A DNA stretch of 64,000 nucleotides from CAIMFV01 sp040757715 (GTDB lineage: Bacteria > Pseudomonadota > Alphaproteobacteria > Caulobacterales > Caulobacteraceae). The position numbers and the translations under genes are program-made. The stretch lies in contig JBFLWS010000005.1 in the NCBI GenBank assembly GCA_040757715.1, positions 144,413 through 208,412 of the forward strand, read 5' to 3'. The notes under the pieces are model-generated. The model was not told where the DNA came from, made no database searches, and worked only from the letters and a program-made list of their open reading frames with translations. Shown one piece after another: positions 9,106 to 17,556 of this stretch (positions are counted from its first letter, which is position 1; each line of letters begins with the position of its first letter).

Positions 9106-9482
9106 AGCGCCCCGATCTCCGCCAGCTTGGAGTGGATGATGTCCCCGTCGAACGGCTTCATGATGTATTCGTCGGCGCCGGCCTCCAGCGCCTCGTGAAT
9201 CTTCTCCGGCTCGGTCTCGGCGGTGCAGAACACCACCTGGGGCTTGTCGCCGCCGGGCTCCTTGCGCAGCTGTTGCAGGAATTCGAGCCCATCCATCACC
9301 GGCATGGACCAGTCGAGCAGCACCACGTCGGGCATGGCCGCGCGGCAGTAGGACAGGGCCTCCATGCCGTCGGCCGCTTCCACCACGTCGAAATCGAAGC
9401 CTTCCAGGATGCGCACGGCCACCTTGCGCACCACCCGGCTGTCATCCACCACGAGGCAGGTCTTGGTCGGTCGCTCCATCAT
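9102..9482 (-). CDS. CheY-like single-domain response regulator
   Basis: 126 residues, receiver domain only: acidic pocket CLVVDDSRVVRK (D13/D14), phospho-acceptor D57 in VVLLDWSMPVMDGLEF, switch Thr in VVFCTAETEP and Lys in YIMKPFDGD. There is no output domain. It is sandwiched with 4-bp overlaps between cheR and the 309-residue gene and lies three genes from chpT. ChpT in Caulobacter phosphorylates receiver proteins, so phosphotransfer from ChpT or the adjacent kinase-like protein is possible but unproven. Confidence 0.94.
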   Translation of the reverse strand: MMERPTKTCLVVDDSRVVRKVAVRILEGFDFDVVEAADGMEALSYCRAAMPDVVLLDWSMPVMDGLEFLQQLRKEPGGDKPQVVFCTAETEPEKIHEALEAGADEYIMKPFDGDIIHSKLAEIGAL

Positions 9483-10408
9483 GCGGCCCGCGCCTCCCGG
9501 GTCTGGTCGGCGATTCTGGTTTGGTCGACAACCGCTGGCGCATCGCAGCGCGGCAGGACGATGCGGACGACGTCTTCGCCCGCCAGAAGCGCGCCGCCCA
9601 GGCGGCCGATCTCCGCCTCGATCACCGCCAGCGCCGGCTCGCTCGATCGCGCCATGACGAGGTGCGGGCCGACGTCGTGGTCGAGGGCGTCGAGGAGGTC
9701 GGCGGCCAGGGAGGGCAGGGCGGCGGCGATCTTGGGGCCGTCGTGGGAAAGTTCGATGACGCTGCCGAGGGCCTGGGTGGCGAGGGTCACCCTGAAGGCT
9801 ACCGGCGCGTCCCCTGCCCGCTGGCAGATGATGTCGATATACTTGCCCAGCGCAGACAGGGCCGGGGCGCAGAGGGCCGCGTCGCGCTCGCTGGCGTCGA
9901 GGTGCAGGAAGAGGCGGATGTCGCGGCCAGTGCGCGCGGTCCAGGCGTCGGTGAGCCGGTAGAGGCCTTGAGCTGCGGCCACCAGACGCGCGTCCGGGGC
10001 CTTGGCGCTTTGGGCGAGCCAGGCCCCCGCCGCGCCGATCAGGGCCCGCTCGGCGAGGTCGTTGACGAGGGCGGTCAGGGCGGCGAGATCGGGAAGGGCG
10101 GGATCGAGGTCGAGGCTAAGACGCACCGCTTCGGTCCCGTCGGCGGCGGCGCGGGCGATGAGGGCGAGGTCGCGGGCGCTGGGCTCAGCCCCCTCGGCGA
10201 TGAGGGCCGCGGCGTCGCGGGCCAGGTGCAGCAGGGCCTCGGCGTGGGGGAGGGCGGCCTCGGCGGCGATGTCGGCCAGGACGGCGAGGCCCGCGGCGGC
10301 CACAATGCCGGCGTCGCGACCACCTTGGCTCAGGCGCGCCAGATCGCGCGCCGCCCGCGCTTGCGCGTCGGCGGCGGCTTGAAGGCTGTTGGTCCTCGGC
10401 TCCGTCAT
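9479..10408 (-). CDS. Ala-rich degenerate histidine-kinase-like protein of the chpT operon
   Basis: 309 residues, strongly alanine- and leucine-rich and mostly helical in the first 200 positions. No transmembrane segment. The C-terminal 100 residues (FRVTLATQALGSVIELSHDGPKI, then GPHLVMAR, IEAEIGRLGGALLAGEDVVRIVLPR) loosely resemble the end of a HATPase_c domain in layout, but the N, G1 and G2 box residues needed to bind ATP are absent. No phosphoacceptor His motif is clear either. I do not recognise a named family. Position between chpT and CheY-like/cheR, with a 4-bp overlap to the latter, implies a signalling role. Confidence 0.75.
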   Translation of the reverse strand: MTEPRTNSLQAAADAQARAARDLARLSQGGRDAGIVAAAGLAVLADIAAEAALPHAEALLHLARDAAALIAEGAEPSARDLALIARAAADGTEAVRLSLDLDPALPDLAALTALVNDLAERALIGAAGAWLAQSAKAPDARLVAAAQGLYRLTDAWTARTGRDIRLFLHLDASERDAALCAPALSALGKYIDIICQRAGDAPVAFRVTLATQALGSVIELSHDGPKIAAALPSLAADLLDALDHDVGPHLVMARSSEPALAVIEAEIGRLGGALLAGEDVVRIVLPRCDAPAVVDQTRIADQTREARAA

Positions 10409-10420
10409 GGCGATCCGATC

Positions 10421-10435
10421 CCTGGATATTCCAGG
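10421..10435. promoter_or_regulatory. Perfect short dyad upstream of the kinase-like gene
   Basis: A 6-bp inverted repeat CCTGGA-TAT-TCCAGG sits 13 bp upstream of the ATG at 10408. It could be an operator or a hairpin overlapping the ribosome-loading region. No factor can be named. Confidence 0.3.
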
Positions 10436-10537
10436 TCAGTCTCGCGGGGTCTGGTTAAGGGTCCGTGGACTTTATGCGTCCAAGCGACGAAGAGCGCGAT
10501 TTCCTAGGCGCAATTTTTATCGGAATTCTGGAGCGAC

Positions 10538-11254
10538 TCAGGCCGGGACCACCGCCGTGAACAGCACCCGCTCGTCCTCCACCTTGGTCTCGCAGCGGCC
10601 GCCGGCGGCGCGCAGCAGGGCGTAGAGGTAATAGGCCTGCACCCAATGGCCGGAGAGGCCCTCCTCCAGCTTCTCCCCGGCGAGGCCCTTGGCCACTTCC
10701 GGGCGCAGGCGGGCGCGGGGGCCCTTGGCGTCCACGGTGAGTTCGATGGTCTCGCCGTCGTTGCGCGCCTCCAGCCGGGCGACCCCGCCGGTGGGCAGGA
10801 CGCTGGCGGCGATCTGGGCGAGGTTCAGCAGCGCCCGGGCGGCCGGCTTGTTCAGCTGGTCGAGCTCCAGGGCCCAGTCGAGGTTCGGCCTCACATGGGC
10901 GAACACGCCTTCGGTGAGGGTCTTCAGCTCGCGGGTGTCGAAGGTCTCGGCGGCCTGGGAGGCCCCGAAGGCCACCCGGGCGAAGGCCACCAGGGCCACC
11001 AGCTTGCGGGCGCTGGAGCCGATCAGGTTCAGCGCATCGTCGCGCATGTCCTGGGAATTGGGGTCCTCGATGAGATCAAGGCCGGAGACGATGGCGCTGG
11101 CCGGGCTGATCACGTCGTGGCACAGGCGCGCCGCGAGCAGCGCGGCCAGGTCCGCGGCGGCCACGGCTTCGGGAGGCGCATCGCCCTCGCGCGCCGGTTC
11201 CAGGGCGGGGCTCCAGGCGCCGATGGGGGCGGTCGAGGGGCTGGCGTCGCTCAA
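10538..11254 (-). CDS. chpT: Histidine phosphotransferase ChpT
   Basis: In Caulobacter ChpT passes phosphate from the CckA kinase to CtrA and CpdR, controlling the cell cycle. Here the dimerisation/phosphotransfer helix LAARLCHDVISPASAIVSGLDLIEDP carries the phospho-His (H46 with this start). Then follow QDMRDDALNLIGSSARKLVALVAFARVAFGAS and the degenerate ATPase-like domain with NKPAARALLNLAQIAASVLP and DAKGPRARLRPEV, all diagnostic of ChpT. The TTG at 11254 has AAGGA 8 nt upstream and gives a normal-length protein. The frame is open to 11377 but that extension does not look coding. A 129-bp gap separates it from the next gene in the same direction. Confidence 0.93.
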   Translation of the reverse strand: MSDASPSTAPIGAWSPALEPAREGDAPPEAVAAADLAALLAARLCHDVISPASAIVSGLDLIEDPNSQDMRDDALNLIGSSARKLVALVAFARVAFGASQAAETFDTRELKTLTEGVFAHVRPNLDWALELDQLNKPAARALLNLAQIAASVLPTGGVARLEARNDGETIELTVDAKGPRARLRPEVAKGLAGEKLEEGLSGHWVQAYYLYALLRAAGGRCETKVEDERVLFTAVVPA

Positions 11255-11519
11255 GGGGCAAGTCCTTACAGAATCAGTCGCGGCCGCGCCGCTTTGCGCG
11301 ACAGCGTGGCGCGTTTGGGCGCCCTTGCAAAGAGCACGGACGTACAAGTCGCCGCAGGGACAAATTCTTGCTTGCAATTAACGAGTTCAGCCGGGCATTT
11401 TTCGCGCGCCGAAAGCGCCAGGGGAGGCTGCTGGGGGCGCATTTGTTCGTATCCACGCGCCTTCACCGTCCCGCTCTCGCCAGCGACGACGATAGGGTCG
11501 CGGCAGACCCGAAAGCCTG

Positions 11520-12974
11520 ATGCCGTCGTTCAAGCTCCCTGAACTCAAGCTCCCTGAACTCAACCTCCCTAAGTTCAGTCTGTTCGGGTTCGGTTTTCCC
11601 GCCTTCTACCAGCGCAACAAGCAGGCCCTCCTCGGCGGCGGCGCGGTGGTGGGCGCGGCGGCGGTGGGCATCACGGCCTCGCTTTTGATCACCCCCTCCG
11701 CTCCCAATCCGGCGCTGAAGCTATCTGGCCCGAAGGAGCTGACCCCGGCGCAGGTCAAGCTGCTGGAGCACCAGGCCTTCGCCGACGCCGAGGCCCGCGC
11801 CGGCCAGACCCGGCCCATCTCCACCACCTTGACCGTGCGCTCGGGCGAGACCTTGCAGGGCGCCATCCAGCGCGCCGGCGTCGCCGCCAACGAGGCCAAG
11901 CAGGCGGTGGACATGCTGTCCAAGGCCATCGATGTCATCCACATCAAGGCCGGCCTCGTGCTGCAGGCGGCGATCACCAAGCCGCGCCCCGGCCGTCCGG
12001 GTGCGGTGCAGCTGGTGGGCCTCGCCCTGAAGAGCGGCCCGGCCAGCACCGTCACCCTCTCGCGCACCTTCGACGGCGCGCTTCGCCTGCGCCAGCTGGA
12101 GGAGAAGATCCGCGCGGAGACCACCGTGGCCCAGGGCGACATCCACGGCTCGCTCTATGTGGCCGCCCTCAACGCCGGCGCTGATTCGCGCCTGGTGGGC
12201 GAGGCGGTGAAGCTGTTCTCGCACAAGCTCGATTTCAGCCGCGACATCCACCCCGACGACCAGTTCAAGCTGGTGTTCGACCGCAAGGTCACCGAGAGCG
12301 GCCGCACCATCGAGACCGGCTCGCTGCAATATGCCGAACTGGCGGCCAAGGGCCAGGTGACGCGCTTCTACCGCTTCAGCCACGACGGCCGCGACCAGTA
12401 CTTCGACGAATTCGGCAAGAACATCAAAGGCTTCCTCCTGCGCACGCCGGTGGATGCGGCCCGCGTCACCTCCGGCTTCGGCATGCGCTTCCACCCGGTG
12501 CTGGGCTATACCCGCATGCACCAGGGCATCGACTTCGGCGCCCCCACCGGCACGCCGGTCTATGCCGCGGGCGACGGCGTGGTGGCCGAGGCGCGTTGGG
12601 CCAACGGCTATGGCCACTGGCTGAAGATCAAGCATTCGGGCGGCTGGGCCACCGGCTACGGCCACCTGTCCGCCTATGCCCGCGGCCTCCGTGTCGGACA
12701 GCACGTGGCCCAGGGCCAGGTGGTGGCCTATGTGGGCATGACTGGCATCGCCACCGGCCCGCACCTGCACTACGAGGTGATGCAAGGCCCGAAGAAGATG
12801 GACCCCAAGGGGGCCAAGGTGCCGCAGGGCACGGTGCTGGGCGGGCGCGAGCTCGCCCGCTTCAAGTCCGAGAAGGCGCGCATCGACGCCATGATCCGCA
12901 AGTCCGCGCCCGCCCAGACCCAGGCCCAGACCGCCAGCCTGCGCGGGCCGACGGTGGCTGGCGGCGGGAACTGA
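11520..12974 (+). CDS. M23/LytM-family peptidoglycan endopeptidase with KLPEL-repeat N-terminus
   Basis: 484 residues. The N-terminus has three near-identical pentapeptides (KLPEL, KLPEL, NLPKF) before a TM helix (about residues 38-58). A LysM/OapA-like region follows (LTVRSGETLQGAIQRAGV), and then a C-terminal LytM domain with ligands in RMHQGIDFGAPTGTPVYAAGDGVV and GIATGPHLHYEVM. The HxxxD and HxH motifs are intact, so it should be an active zinc endopeptidase acting on cross-links in the periplasm, tethered to the inner membrane. It is divergent from chpT across 265 bp. A low-complexity Gln/Ala tail ends the protein. Confidence 0.92.
   Translation: MPSFKLPELKLPELNLPKFSLFGFGFPAFYQRNKQALLGGGAVVGAAAVGITASLLITPSAPNPALKLSGPKELTPAQVKLLEHQAFADAEARAGQTRPISTTLTVRSGETLQGAIQRAGVAANEAKQAVDMLSKAIDVIHIKAGLVLQAAITKPRPGRPGAVQLVGLALKSGPASTVTLSRTFDGALRLRQLEEKIRAETTVAQGDIHGSLYVAALNAGADSRLVGEAVKLFSHKLDFSRDIHPDDQFKLVFDRKVTESGRTIETGSLQYAELAAKGQVTRFYRFSHDGRDQYFDEFGKNIKGFLLRTPVDAARVTSGFGMRFHPVLGYTRMHQGIDFGAPTGTPVYAAGDGVVAEARWANGYGHWLKIKHSGGWATGYGHLSAYARGLRVGQHVAQGQVVAYVGMTGIATGPHLHYEVMQGPKKMDPKGAKVPQGTVLGGRELARFKSEKARIDAMIRKSAPAQTQAQTASLRGPTVAGGGN
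11532..11576 (+). repeat. 15-bp tandem repeat encoding KLPEL units
   Basis: Three consecutive 15-bp units, aagctccctgaactc twice and a diverged aacctccctaagttc, encode the N-terminal pentapeptide repeat of the M23 protein. The near-identity of the first two copies at DNA level points to a recent slippage duplication. Confidence 0.85.
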
Positions 12975-13100
12975 TCGTCTCCAGGAACCCCAACATGATG
13001 CGTCTCGCCGCTTGACCGCGACGAGATCGGCCGCTTCAACTTACCGCCGATCATAAACAAGCGGCCGGGCGCGTTGCGCCCCGCATTCGGGAGCGCGTCC

Positions 13101-13871
13101 ATGTCCAATCTGTTCGACCTCACGGGCCAGGTGGCCATCATCACCGGCTCTTCACGGGGCATCGGCAAGGCCATCGCCGAGCGCATGGCCGAGCACGGCG
13201 CGCAAGTGGTGATCTCCTCGCGCAAGGCCGGGCCGTGCGACGAGGTGGCTGAGGAGATCAACGCCCGCCACGGCGAGGGCCGGGCCATCGCCCATCCGGC
13301 TAACATCTCTTCCAAGGAGGAGCTGCAGAGCCTCGTCGACGCCGCCATGGCCGCCTTCGGCAAGGTCACCTGCGTGGTCTGCAACGCCGCCTCCAACCCC
13401 TATTACGGGCCCATGGCCGGCATCAGCGACGATCAGTTCACCAAGATCCTCGCCAACAACGTCATCGCCAATCACTGGCTGATCCAGATGGTGGCGCCGC
13501 AGATGATCGAGCGGAAGGACGGCTCCATCATCATCGTCTCCTCCATCGGGGGCTTACGCGGTTCGCCCATCATCGGCGCCTACAATGTCTCCAAGGCCGC
13601 CGACTTCCAGCTGGCGCGCAACCTCGCCACCGAGTTCGGGGTGCATAATGTGCGGGTGAACTGCATCGCGCCCGGCCTCGTGCGCACCGACTTCGCCCGC
13701 GCCCTGTGGGAGAACCCGGACACCCTGAAGCGCGCCACCTCCACCACGCCCCTGCGGCGCATCGGCGAGCCGGACGAGATCGCCGGCGCGGCGGTCTATC
13801 TCGCCTCGCCCGCCTCCACCTTCATGACCGGCCAGGCCCTGGTGGTGGATGGCGGGGCCACGGTGGTCTGA
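13101..13871 (+). CDS. SDR-family NAD(P)-dependent oxidoreductase
   Basis: 256 residues of the classical short-chain dehydrogenase fold: cofactor site TGSSRGIGKAIA near the N-terminus, CNAAS in place of NNAG, catalytic Ser in IIIVSSIGGL and the YxxxK site in GAYNVSKAADFQLARNLATEFG, followed by NCIAPGLVRTDFA and the C-terminal TGQALVVDGGATVV. The ATG at 13101 has GGGAG upstream and gives the usual MSNLFDLTGQVAIITG start. Substrate unknown. It resembles DHRS4/FabG-like enzymes. The acyltransferase gene follows 43 bp downstream, probably co-transcribed. Confidence 0.93.
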   Translation: MSNLFDLTGQVAIITGSSRGIGKAIAERMAEHGAQVVISSRKAGPCDEVAEEINARHGEGRAIAHPANISSKEELQSLVDAAMAAFGKVTCVVCNAASNPYYGPMAGISDDQFTKILANNVIANHWLIQMVAPQMIERKDGSIIIVSSIGGLRGSPIIGAYNVSKAADFQLARNLATEFGVHNVRVNCIAPGLVRTDFARALWENPDTLKRATSTTPLRRIGEPDEIAGAAVYLASPASTFMTGQALVVDGGATVV

Positions 13872-13914
13872 GGAGACGATTGCAAAGCCTGGCCGGGGCG
13901 CCTAAACCCCGGCC

Positions 13915-14835
13915 ATGAGCGCATCGAAACCTGGTCTTCTGCAGGATCTGGCCTGGCGGCTACAGGCGGCGGGCTATGTGGCCGCCGAGCAGCTGGTGCG
14001 CGTCTTTCCGGTAGACTGGGTGTCGGACTTCGGCGGTTGGGTGTTCCGCCATCTCGGCCCGCTCACCTCCTCGCAGAAGGTGGTGGATCGCAATCTGCGC
14101 CTGGCCTTCCCCGACCTCGACCCCGAGGCCAAGGCCAAGATCGTGGCCGAGCAGTGGGACCAGCTGGGCCGCACCTTCATCGAGTTCTTCATCAACGATC
14201 GCCTCACCCCGGCCTCGGGGCGGGTGGAGGTGGTGAACGCCGAGCGCCTCGATGAGATCGCCAAGTCGGGCAAGCCGGTGGTGTTCGTGTCCGGCCATTT
14301 CTCCAACTGGGAGATCATGCCGCTGGTGATCGTCCAGTCGGGCGTGCCCTGCGAGATGACCTATCGCGCCGCCAACAACCCCTATGTGGACAAGCTGATC
14401 CGTGACGCCCGCGCCCGCTATGGGGTGAAGCTGTTCGCCCCCAAGGGCTCGGACGGCTCGCGCGAATTGCTGGCCGGCATGAAGGAAGGCCGGTCGGTGG
14501 CGCTGATGAATGATCAGAAGTTCAACGGCGGCGCCGCCTTGCCCTTCATGGGACACCTCGCCCACACCGCCGTGGCCCCCACCCGCCTCGCCCTGCGCTT
14601 CGACACGGTGTTGCAGCCCATGTCGGTGCAGCGCACCAAGGGGGCGCATTTCCGCGTGGTGGTGCACGAGCCCATCAGCCTCGACAACACCGGCCATCGC
14701 GACGCGGACCTCAAGGCGGGGGTCGAGAAGGTGAACGCCTTCATGGAGGCGCGCCTGCGCGAGGCGCCCAGCCAGTGGTTCTGGGTGCACCGGCGCTGGT
14801 CCAACGAGGCCTACGCCAGCTTGAAAGCGTCTTAA
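13915..14835 (+). CDS. LpxL/HtrB-like lysophospholipid or lipid A acyltransferase
   Basis: 306 residues with the acyltransferase catalytic motif H-x4-E as HFSNWE in VVFVSGHFSNWEIMPL, then MTYRAANNPYVDKLIRDAR, GRSVALMNDQKFNGG and FWVHRRWSNE near the C-terminus, matching the bacterial lipid A biosynthesis acyltransferase family. It would transfer a secondary acyl chain to lipid A or a related lipid at the inner membrane. The length matches the family. A strong N-terminal TM is not obvious. It is tail-to-tail with the response regulator with a 4-bp overlap. Confidence 0.88.
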   Translation: MSASKPGLLQDLAWRLQAAGYVAAEQLVRVFPVDWVSDFGGWVFRHLGPLTSSQKVVDRNLRLAFPDLDPEAKAKIVAEQWDQLGRTFIEFFINDRLTPASGRVEVVNAERLDEIAKSGKPVVFVSGHFSNWEIMPLVIVQSGVPCEMTYRAANNPYVDKLIRDARARYGVKLFAPKGSDGSRELLAGMKEGRSVALMNDQKFNGGAALPFMGHLAHTAVAPTRLALRFDTVLQPMSVQRTKGAHFRVVVHEPISLDNTGHRDADLKAGVEKVNAFMEARLREAPSQWFWVHRRWSNEAYASLKAS

Positions 14836-15350
14836 TCCTCGTCGTCGAGGGCGAAGGTCCCGCCGTCCGCCGCCCGCCGCCAGGGGCCTTCATAGGCAGG
14901 GTCGGCGCGTCGGCGCCGGTCCGGGCCGAAAAAGGTGGGGGTGCGGATGAACGGCCGCGGGCGGAAGATCACGGCGTTCACGCGATCGATCACCGCTTTG
15001 GCGGTCAGCGGCTTGGCGATGAACTCGGTGACGCCCGCATCACGGGCCTCCATCACGCGCCAGCGCTCGGAGTGACCGGTGATCATGATGATCGGCAAGT
15101 AGGGATTGATGGTGTGCTCGCCATTGCGCACCAGACGCGTAAATTCTACCCCGTCGACGGGCTGCATCTTGAAATCAGCGAGTGCGAAGTCGATGGGATG
15201 CTCCTTAAGATAGCGTAGAGCCTGCATTCCATCGTTGGCTTCAATGATTTCGCGGATGCCAATGCCCGACAATATTGTCGACATGATCGCCCGCATATGC
15301 TGGTTATCTTCAATAATTAGAACGCGCAGCGACGCAATGCCGTCGACCAT
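14832..15350 (-). CDS. Receiver-domain response regulator with Arg/Pro-rich tail
   Basis: 172 residues. Receiver domain 1-125 with acidic pocket LIIEDNQHMRAIM (E14/D15), phosphorylation site D59 in FALADFKMQPVDG, Thr in IIMITGHSE and Lys in FIAKPLTAK. A 45-residue tail (RPRPFIRTPTFFGPDRRRR, ending in DDED) resembles tails of alphaproteobacterial single-receiver proteins, and no DNA-binding output is seen. It is monocistronic and its upstream 147 bp, facing the M23 gene's 3' end, should hold its promoter. The 5' half is less G+C-rich than neighbours. Confidence 0.9.
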   Translation of the reverse strand: MVDGIASLRVLIIEDNQHMRAIMSTILSGIGIREIIEANDGMQALRYLKEHPIDFALADFKMQPVDGVEFTRLVRNGEHTINPYLPIIMITGHSERWRVMEARDAGVTEFIAKPLTAKAVIDRVNAVIFRPRPFIRTPTFFGPDRRRRADPAYEGPWRRAADGGTFALDDED

Positions 15351-15497
15351 AACTCGATCCCAATTGTAGATTGACGATCAGCGAGGCAGCCAGGCGGGAT
15401 GAGTATTCGATCGAGGCCCTGGAGTGCGTACGCTGGGACACCCATACCAGTTTTTTGGACGCACTCAACCTCCCCAGTCTTTACCGATGGTCGCAAG

Positions 15498-16343
15498 CTA
15501 AATGCGCACGGCGGGGCCGAGCATCAGGCTCGGGTCCATGTGTCGACCGCGCCAGGTCTGACGCCAGCACAGGTGCGGGCCGGTGGCGCGCCCCTTATGA
15601 CCCACCGCGCCGATGACCTGCGCCTGCTCCACCCGTTGACCGACTGCGACATCCTGACGCGACTGGTGCAGAAACATCCCGATCACCCCCTGGCCGTGAT
15701 CGATGAGGGTGAGGCCGCCCTCGAACCACATGTCCGGCTCGGCCAGCACCACCCGTCCTCCCGCCGGCGCGCGGATGGGCGTCCCCTCGGGCGCAGCGAG
15801 GTCGACGCCGTAGTGGGGCGTCTTGGGCACGCCGTTCAAGATGCGCTGCGGCCCGAACCTGGAGGTGCGGATGGCGTTCTCCACCGGGAGAATATAGCCA
15901 CGGGCGTAGTCGTCAGCGGGCTCCACGTGGGCCAGGGCCGCCTGCTTCTTGGCAAGTTCGGCCTTGATGCGGGAGAGGAGGGCGGGGTCGGAGGGCTCCA
16001 CCTGGTCCGGCGGCAGGCCGTTGATGGCCTGAACATCGTAGGCGACCTTCTCGATGGTCAGGCGTTCGACGACATCGCCCACGGAAAGGACCGCCTCCGG
16101 CCCCTCGTCGCGGTCGAAGCCGACGATGAAGCGCCCGGCGGGGGAGACCTCGGTCACCGCCTGACCGTTCAGCAGCACCGCCGCGCCCGGCGCCGCTTGG
16201 CCCAGCACGAAGCCGCCCTGCATGGGCCGTCCGCGTAATTTGAGAGGTGAGGCCGTCGCCAGGGCCGGCGCAGCTACGAGGCCGAAGGCCAGGCCCGCCA
16301 ACGCCGCGCGGCGATCTATTTGCGGCCGGAACGCGTACGCCAT
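15498..16343 (-). CDS. M23-family (LytM-like) protein with Cys in the HxH position
   Basis: 281 residues starting MAYAFRPQIDRRAALAGLAF, whose basic/hydrophobic N-terminus looks like a signal peptide, possibly Tat-like. A middle region (KLRGRPMQGGFVLGQAAPG, then VERLTIEKVAYDVQ) precedes the LytM domain with the HYGVDLAAPEGTPI motif intact. The C-terminal metal motif reads ATGPHLCWRQTW, so the usual second His of HxH is Cys. It may still bind zinc through the thiolate, or be non-catalytic like some LytM activators. It overlaps the upstream DUF2093 gene by 28 bp, which implies coupling. Confidence 0.87.
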   Translation of the reverse strand: MAYAFRPQIDRRAALAGLAFGLVAAPALATASPLKLRGRPMQGGFVLGQAAPGAAVLLNGQAVTEVSPAGRFIVGFDRDEGPEAVLSVGDVVERLTIEKVAYDVQAINGLPPDQVEPSDPALLSRIKAELAKKQAALAHVEPADDYARGYILPVENAIRTSRFGPQRILNGVPKTPHYGVDLAAPEGTPIRAPAGGRVVLAEPDMWFEGGLTLIDHGQGVIGMFLHQSRQDVAVGQRVEQAQVIGAVGHKGRATGPHLCWRQTWRGRHMDPSLMLGPAVRI

Positions 16344-16537
16344 GCCGCATAGGCCTCCTTGGGGCCGGCATAGGCCTCCTGGGCCTCGGGGTCCCAGTAG
16401 CGCAGGGCGTCCAGCGGAATCTTGCGGCCGCTGATCGCGCACAGCACGTGGTCGCCCGGCTTCAACACGGCGAATTCGCCATCGCCATAGTGCACCGTGG
16501 CGAGGCCGGCGGGGTTGCTGCGGTCCATTGCGTTCAT
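16316..16537 (-). CDS. DUF2093 small protein
   Basis: 73 residues with the DUF2093 signature: VHYGDGEFAVLKPGDHVLCAISGRKIPLDALRYWDPEAQEAYAGP. This family is typical of alphaproteobacteria and has no known function. It overlaps the 5' end of the M23-type gene by 28 bp in another frame, and the pair is probably one transcript. Short but clearly real by its conserved motif. Confidence 0.88.
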   Translation of the reverse strand: MNAMDRSNPAGLATVHYGDGEFAVLKPGDHVLCAISGRKIPLDALRYWDPEAQEAYAGPKEAYAAWRTRSGRK

Positions 16538-16589
16538 GGCCCAAAGGTAGCGAACCTTGGGCCTTTGCGAAAGACCGCGAGGCGTTCGC

Positions 16590-17555
16590 TCACGCCGCCG
16601 TGTGCTGGCGCTGCTCCTCCACCCGCTTCAGCCAGGCCTCGCGCCAGTAGAGGGTGTTGGCGCGCGGGCAGTTCTTCACGCAGAGGCCTCGGCAGGTGAC
16701 GTCCTTCAGGGCCACGGTGTTGGAAAGCTTCACCATGCGCCCGGACTCCTCAAGGATGATCTTGCGCACGGAGAAGTCCACTTCGAAGCGCTTGCCCACA
16801 TAGGGCATCATGTCGGGTTCGAAGGAGAGGCCCTGGTTCTTGCCGGTGGGATCGAGGGTGGTGACAATCTCCTCCGGGGCGCGGATCTCCACCCATTCGC
16901 CGGCTTGCAGGCCAAGATCGCCCTTGGGGCCCTTTGTGGCGTTACCCACCAGTTGGCCGAGCTCAGGCAGGCCCATGAGCCCGCGCACGCGGTTGATGGC
17001 CGTGCGCTTCAGAATGTCGAGAAAGCCCAGGAGCGTGAGTTCGCCATGGCGCACTTCGCGCACCAGCGGGGCGAGGTTCCACTTGGCGAGATGACCCGTG
17101 GCGCGGGCCAGGGCCGTGGACTGGCAGTGATAGAAGCCCTCAGGCGTCTTCACCGGGGCGAGGCCTTCCGCCGACACCGTGCGGATCAGGGTGTGCACCT
17201 GGGCGGTCTTGGCGTCGGCCACCGGCTTCAGCCAGGCCTCCTTCCAGAAGATCAGGCAGTTGCGCTGGCAGCCGTCGTGCTCTGCGCCCTTGCAGCGCGC
17301 CTCTTCGAGCAGCACCGTGCCGGACATCTGGCGCAGGCCATGGCCCTCCACGCAGGTCTTCTCGGCCCGGCGGAACACCTTCAGCCGCTCGCCGCAGAAG
17401 GCGGCCATTTCCGGCATGAAGGGCAGGTCCTCATAGGCGCCGTCGGCGTCGAGGGTGGCGCGGATATCATCGAGGCTCTTCACCTCCACCAGATCGCCGG
17501 CGAAAAACTGGGGCGCGGGGGCTTTGCTCATCGCTGGGCTCATCGCTGGGCTCAT
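16590..17555 (-). CDS. Cys-rich protein with two homologous halves, coupled to a FAD oxidoreductase
   Basis: 321 residues with an internal duplication. Residues 20-110 (GDLVEVKSLDDI, then CKGAEHDGCQRNCLIFWKEAWLK) align with 219-310 (GEWVEIRAPEEI, then CRGLCVKNCPRANTLYWREAWLK). Conserved cysteines are C88, C96 and C100 in repeat 1 and C288, C292 and C296 in repeat 2, which suggests a metal or Fe-S site per half. The GD-V-V start of each half resembles an SH3-like barrel. No named family is recognised. The N-terminus itself has a repeated MSPA unit. Its start lies 1 bp after the stop of the oxidoreductase gene, so the two are translationally linked. Confidence 0.75.
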   Translation of the reverse strand: MSPAMSPAMSKAPAPQFFAGDLVEVKSLDDIRATLDADGAYEDLPFMPEMAAFCGERLKVFRRAEKTCVEGHGLRQMSGTVLLEEARCKGAEHDGCQRNCLIFWKEAWLKPVADAKTAQVHTLIRTVSAEGLAPVKTPEGFYHCQSTALARATGHLAKWNLAPLVREVRHGELTLLGFLDILKRTAINRVRGLMGLPELGQLVGNATKGPKGDLGLQAGEWVEIRAPEEIVTTLDPTGKNQGLSFEPDMMPYVGKRFEVDFSVRKIILEESGRMVKLSNTVALKDVTCRGLCVKNCPRANTLYWREAWLKRVEEQRQHTAA

Positions 17556-17556
17556 C

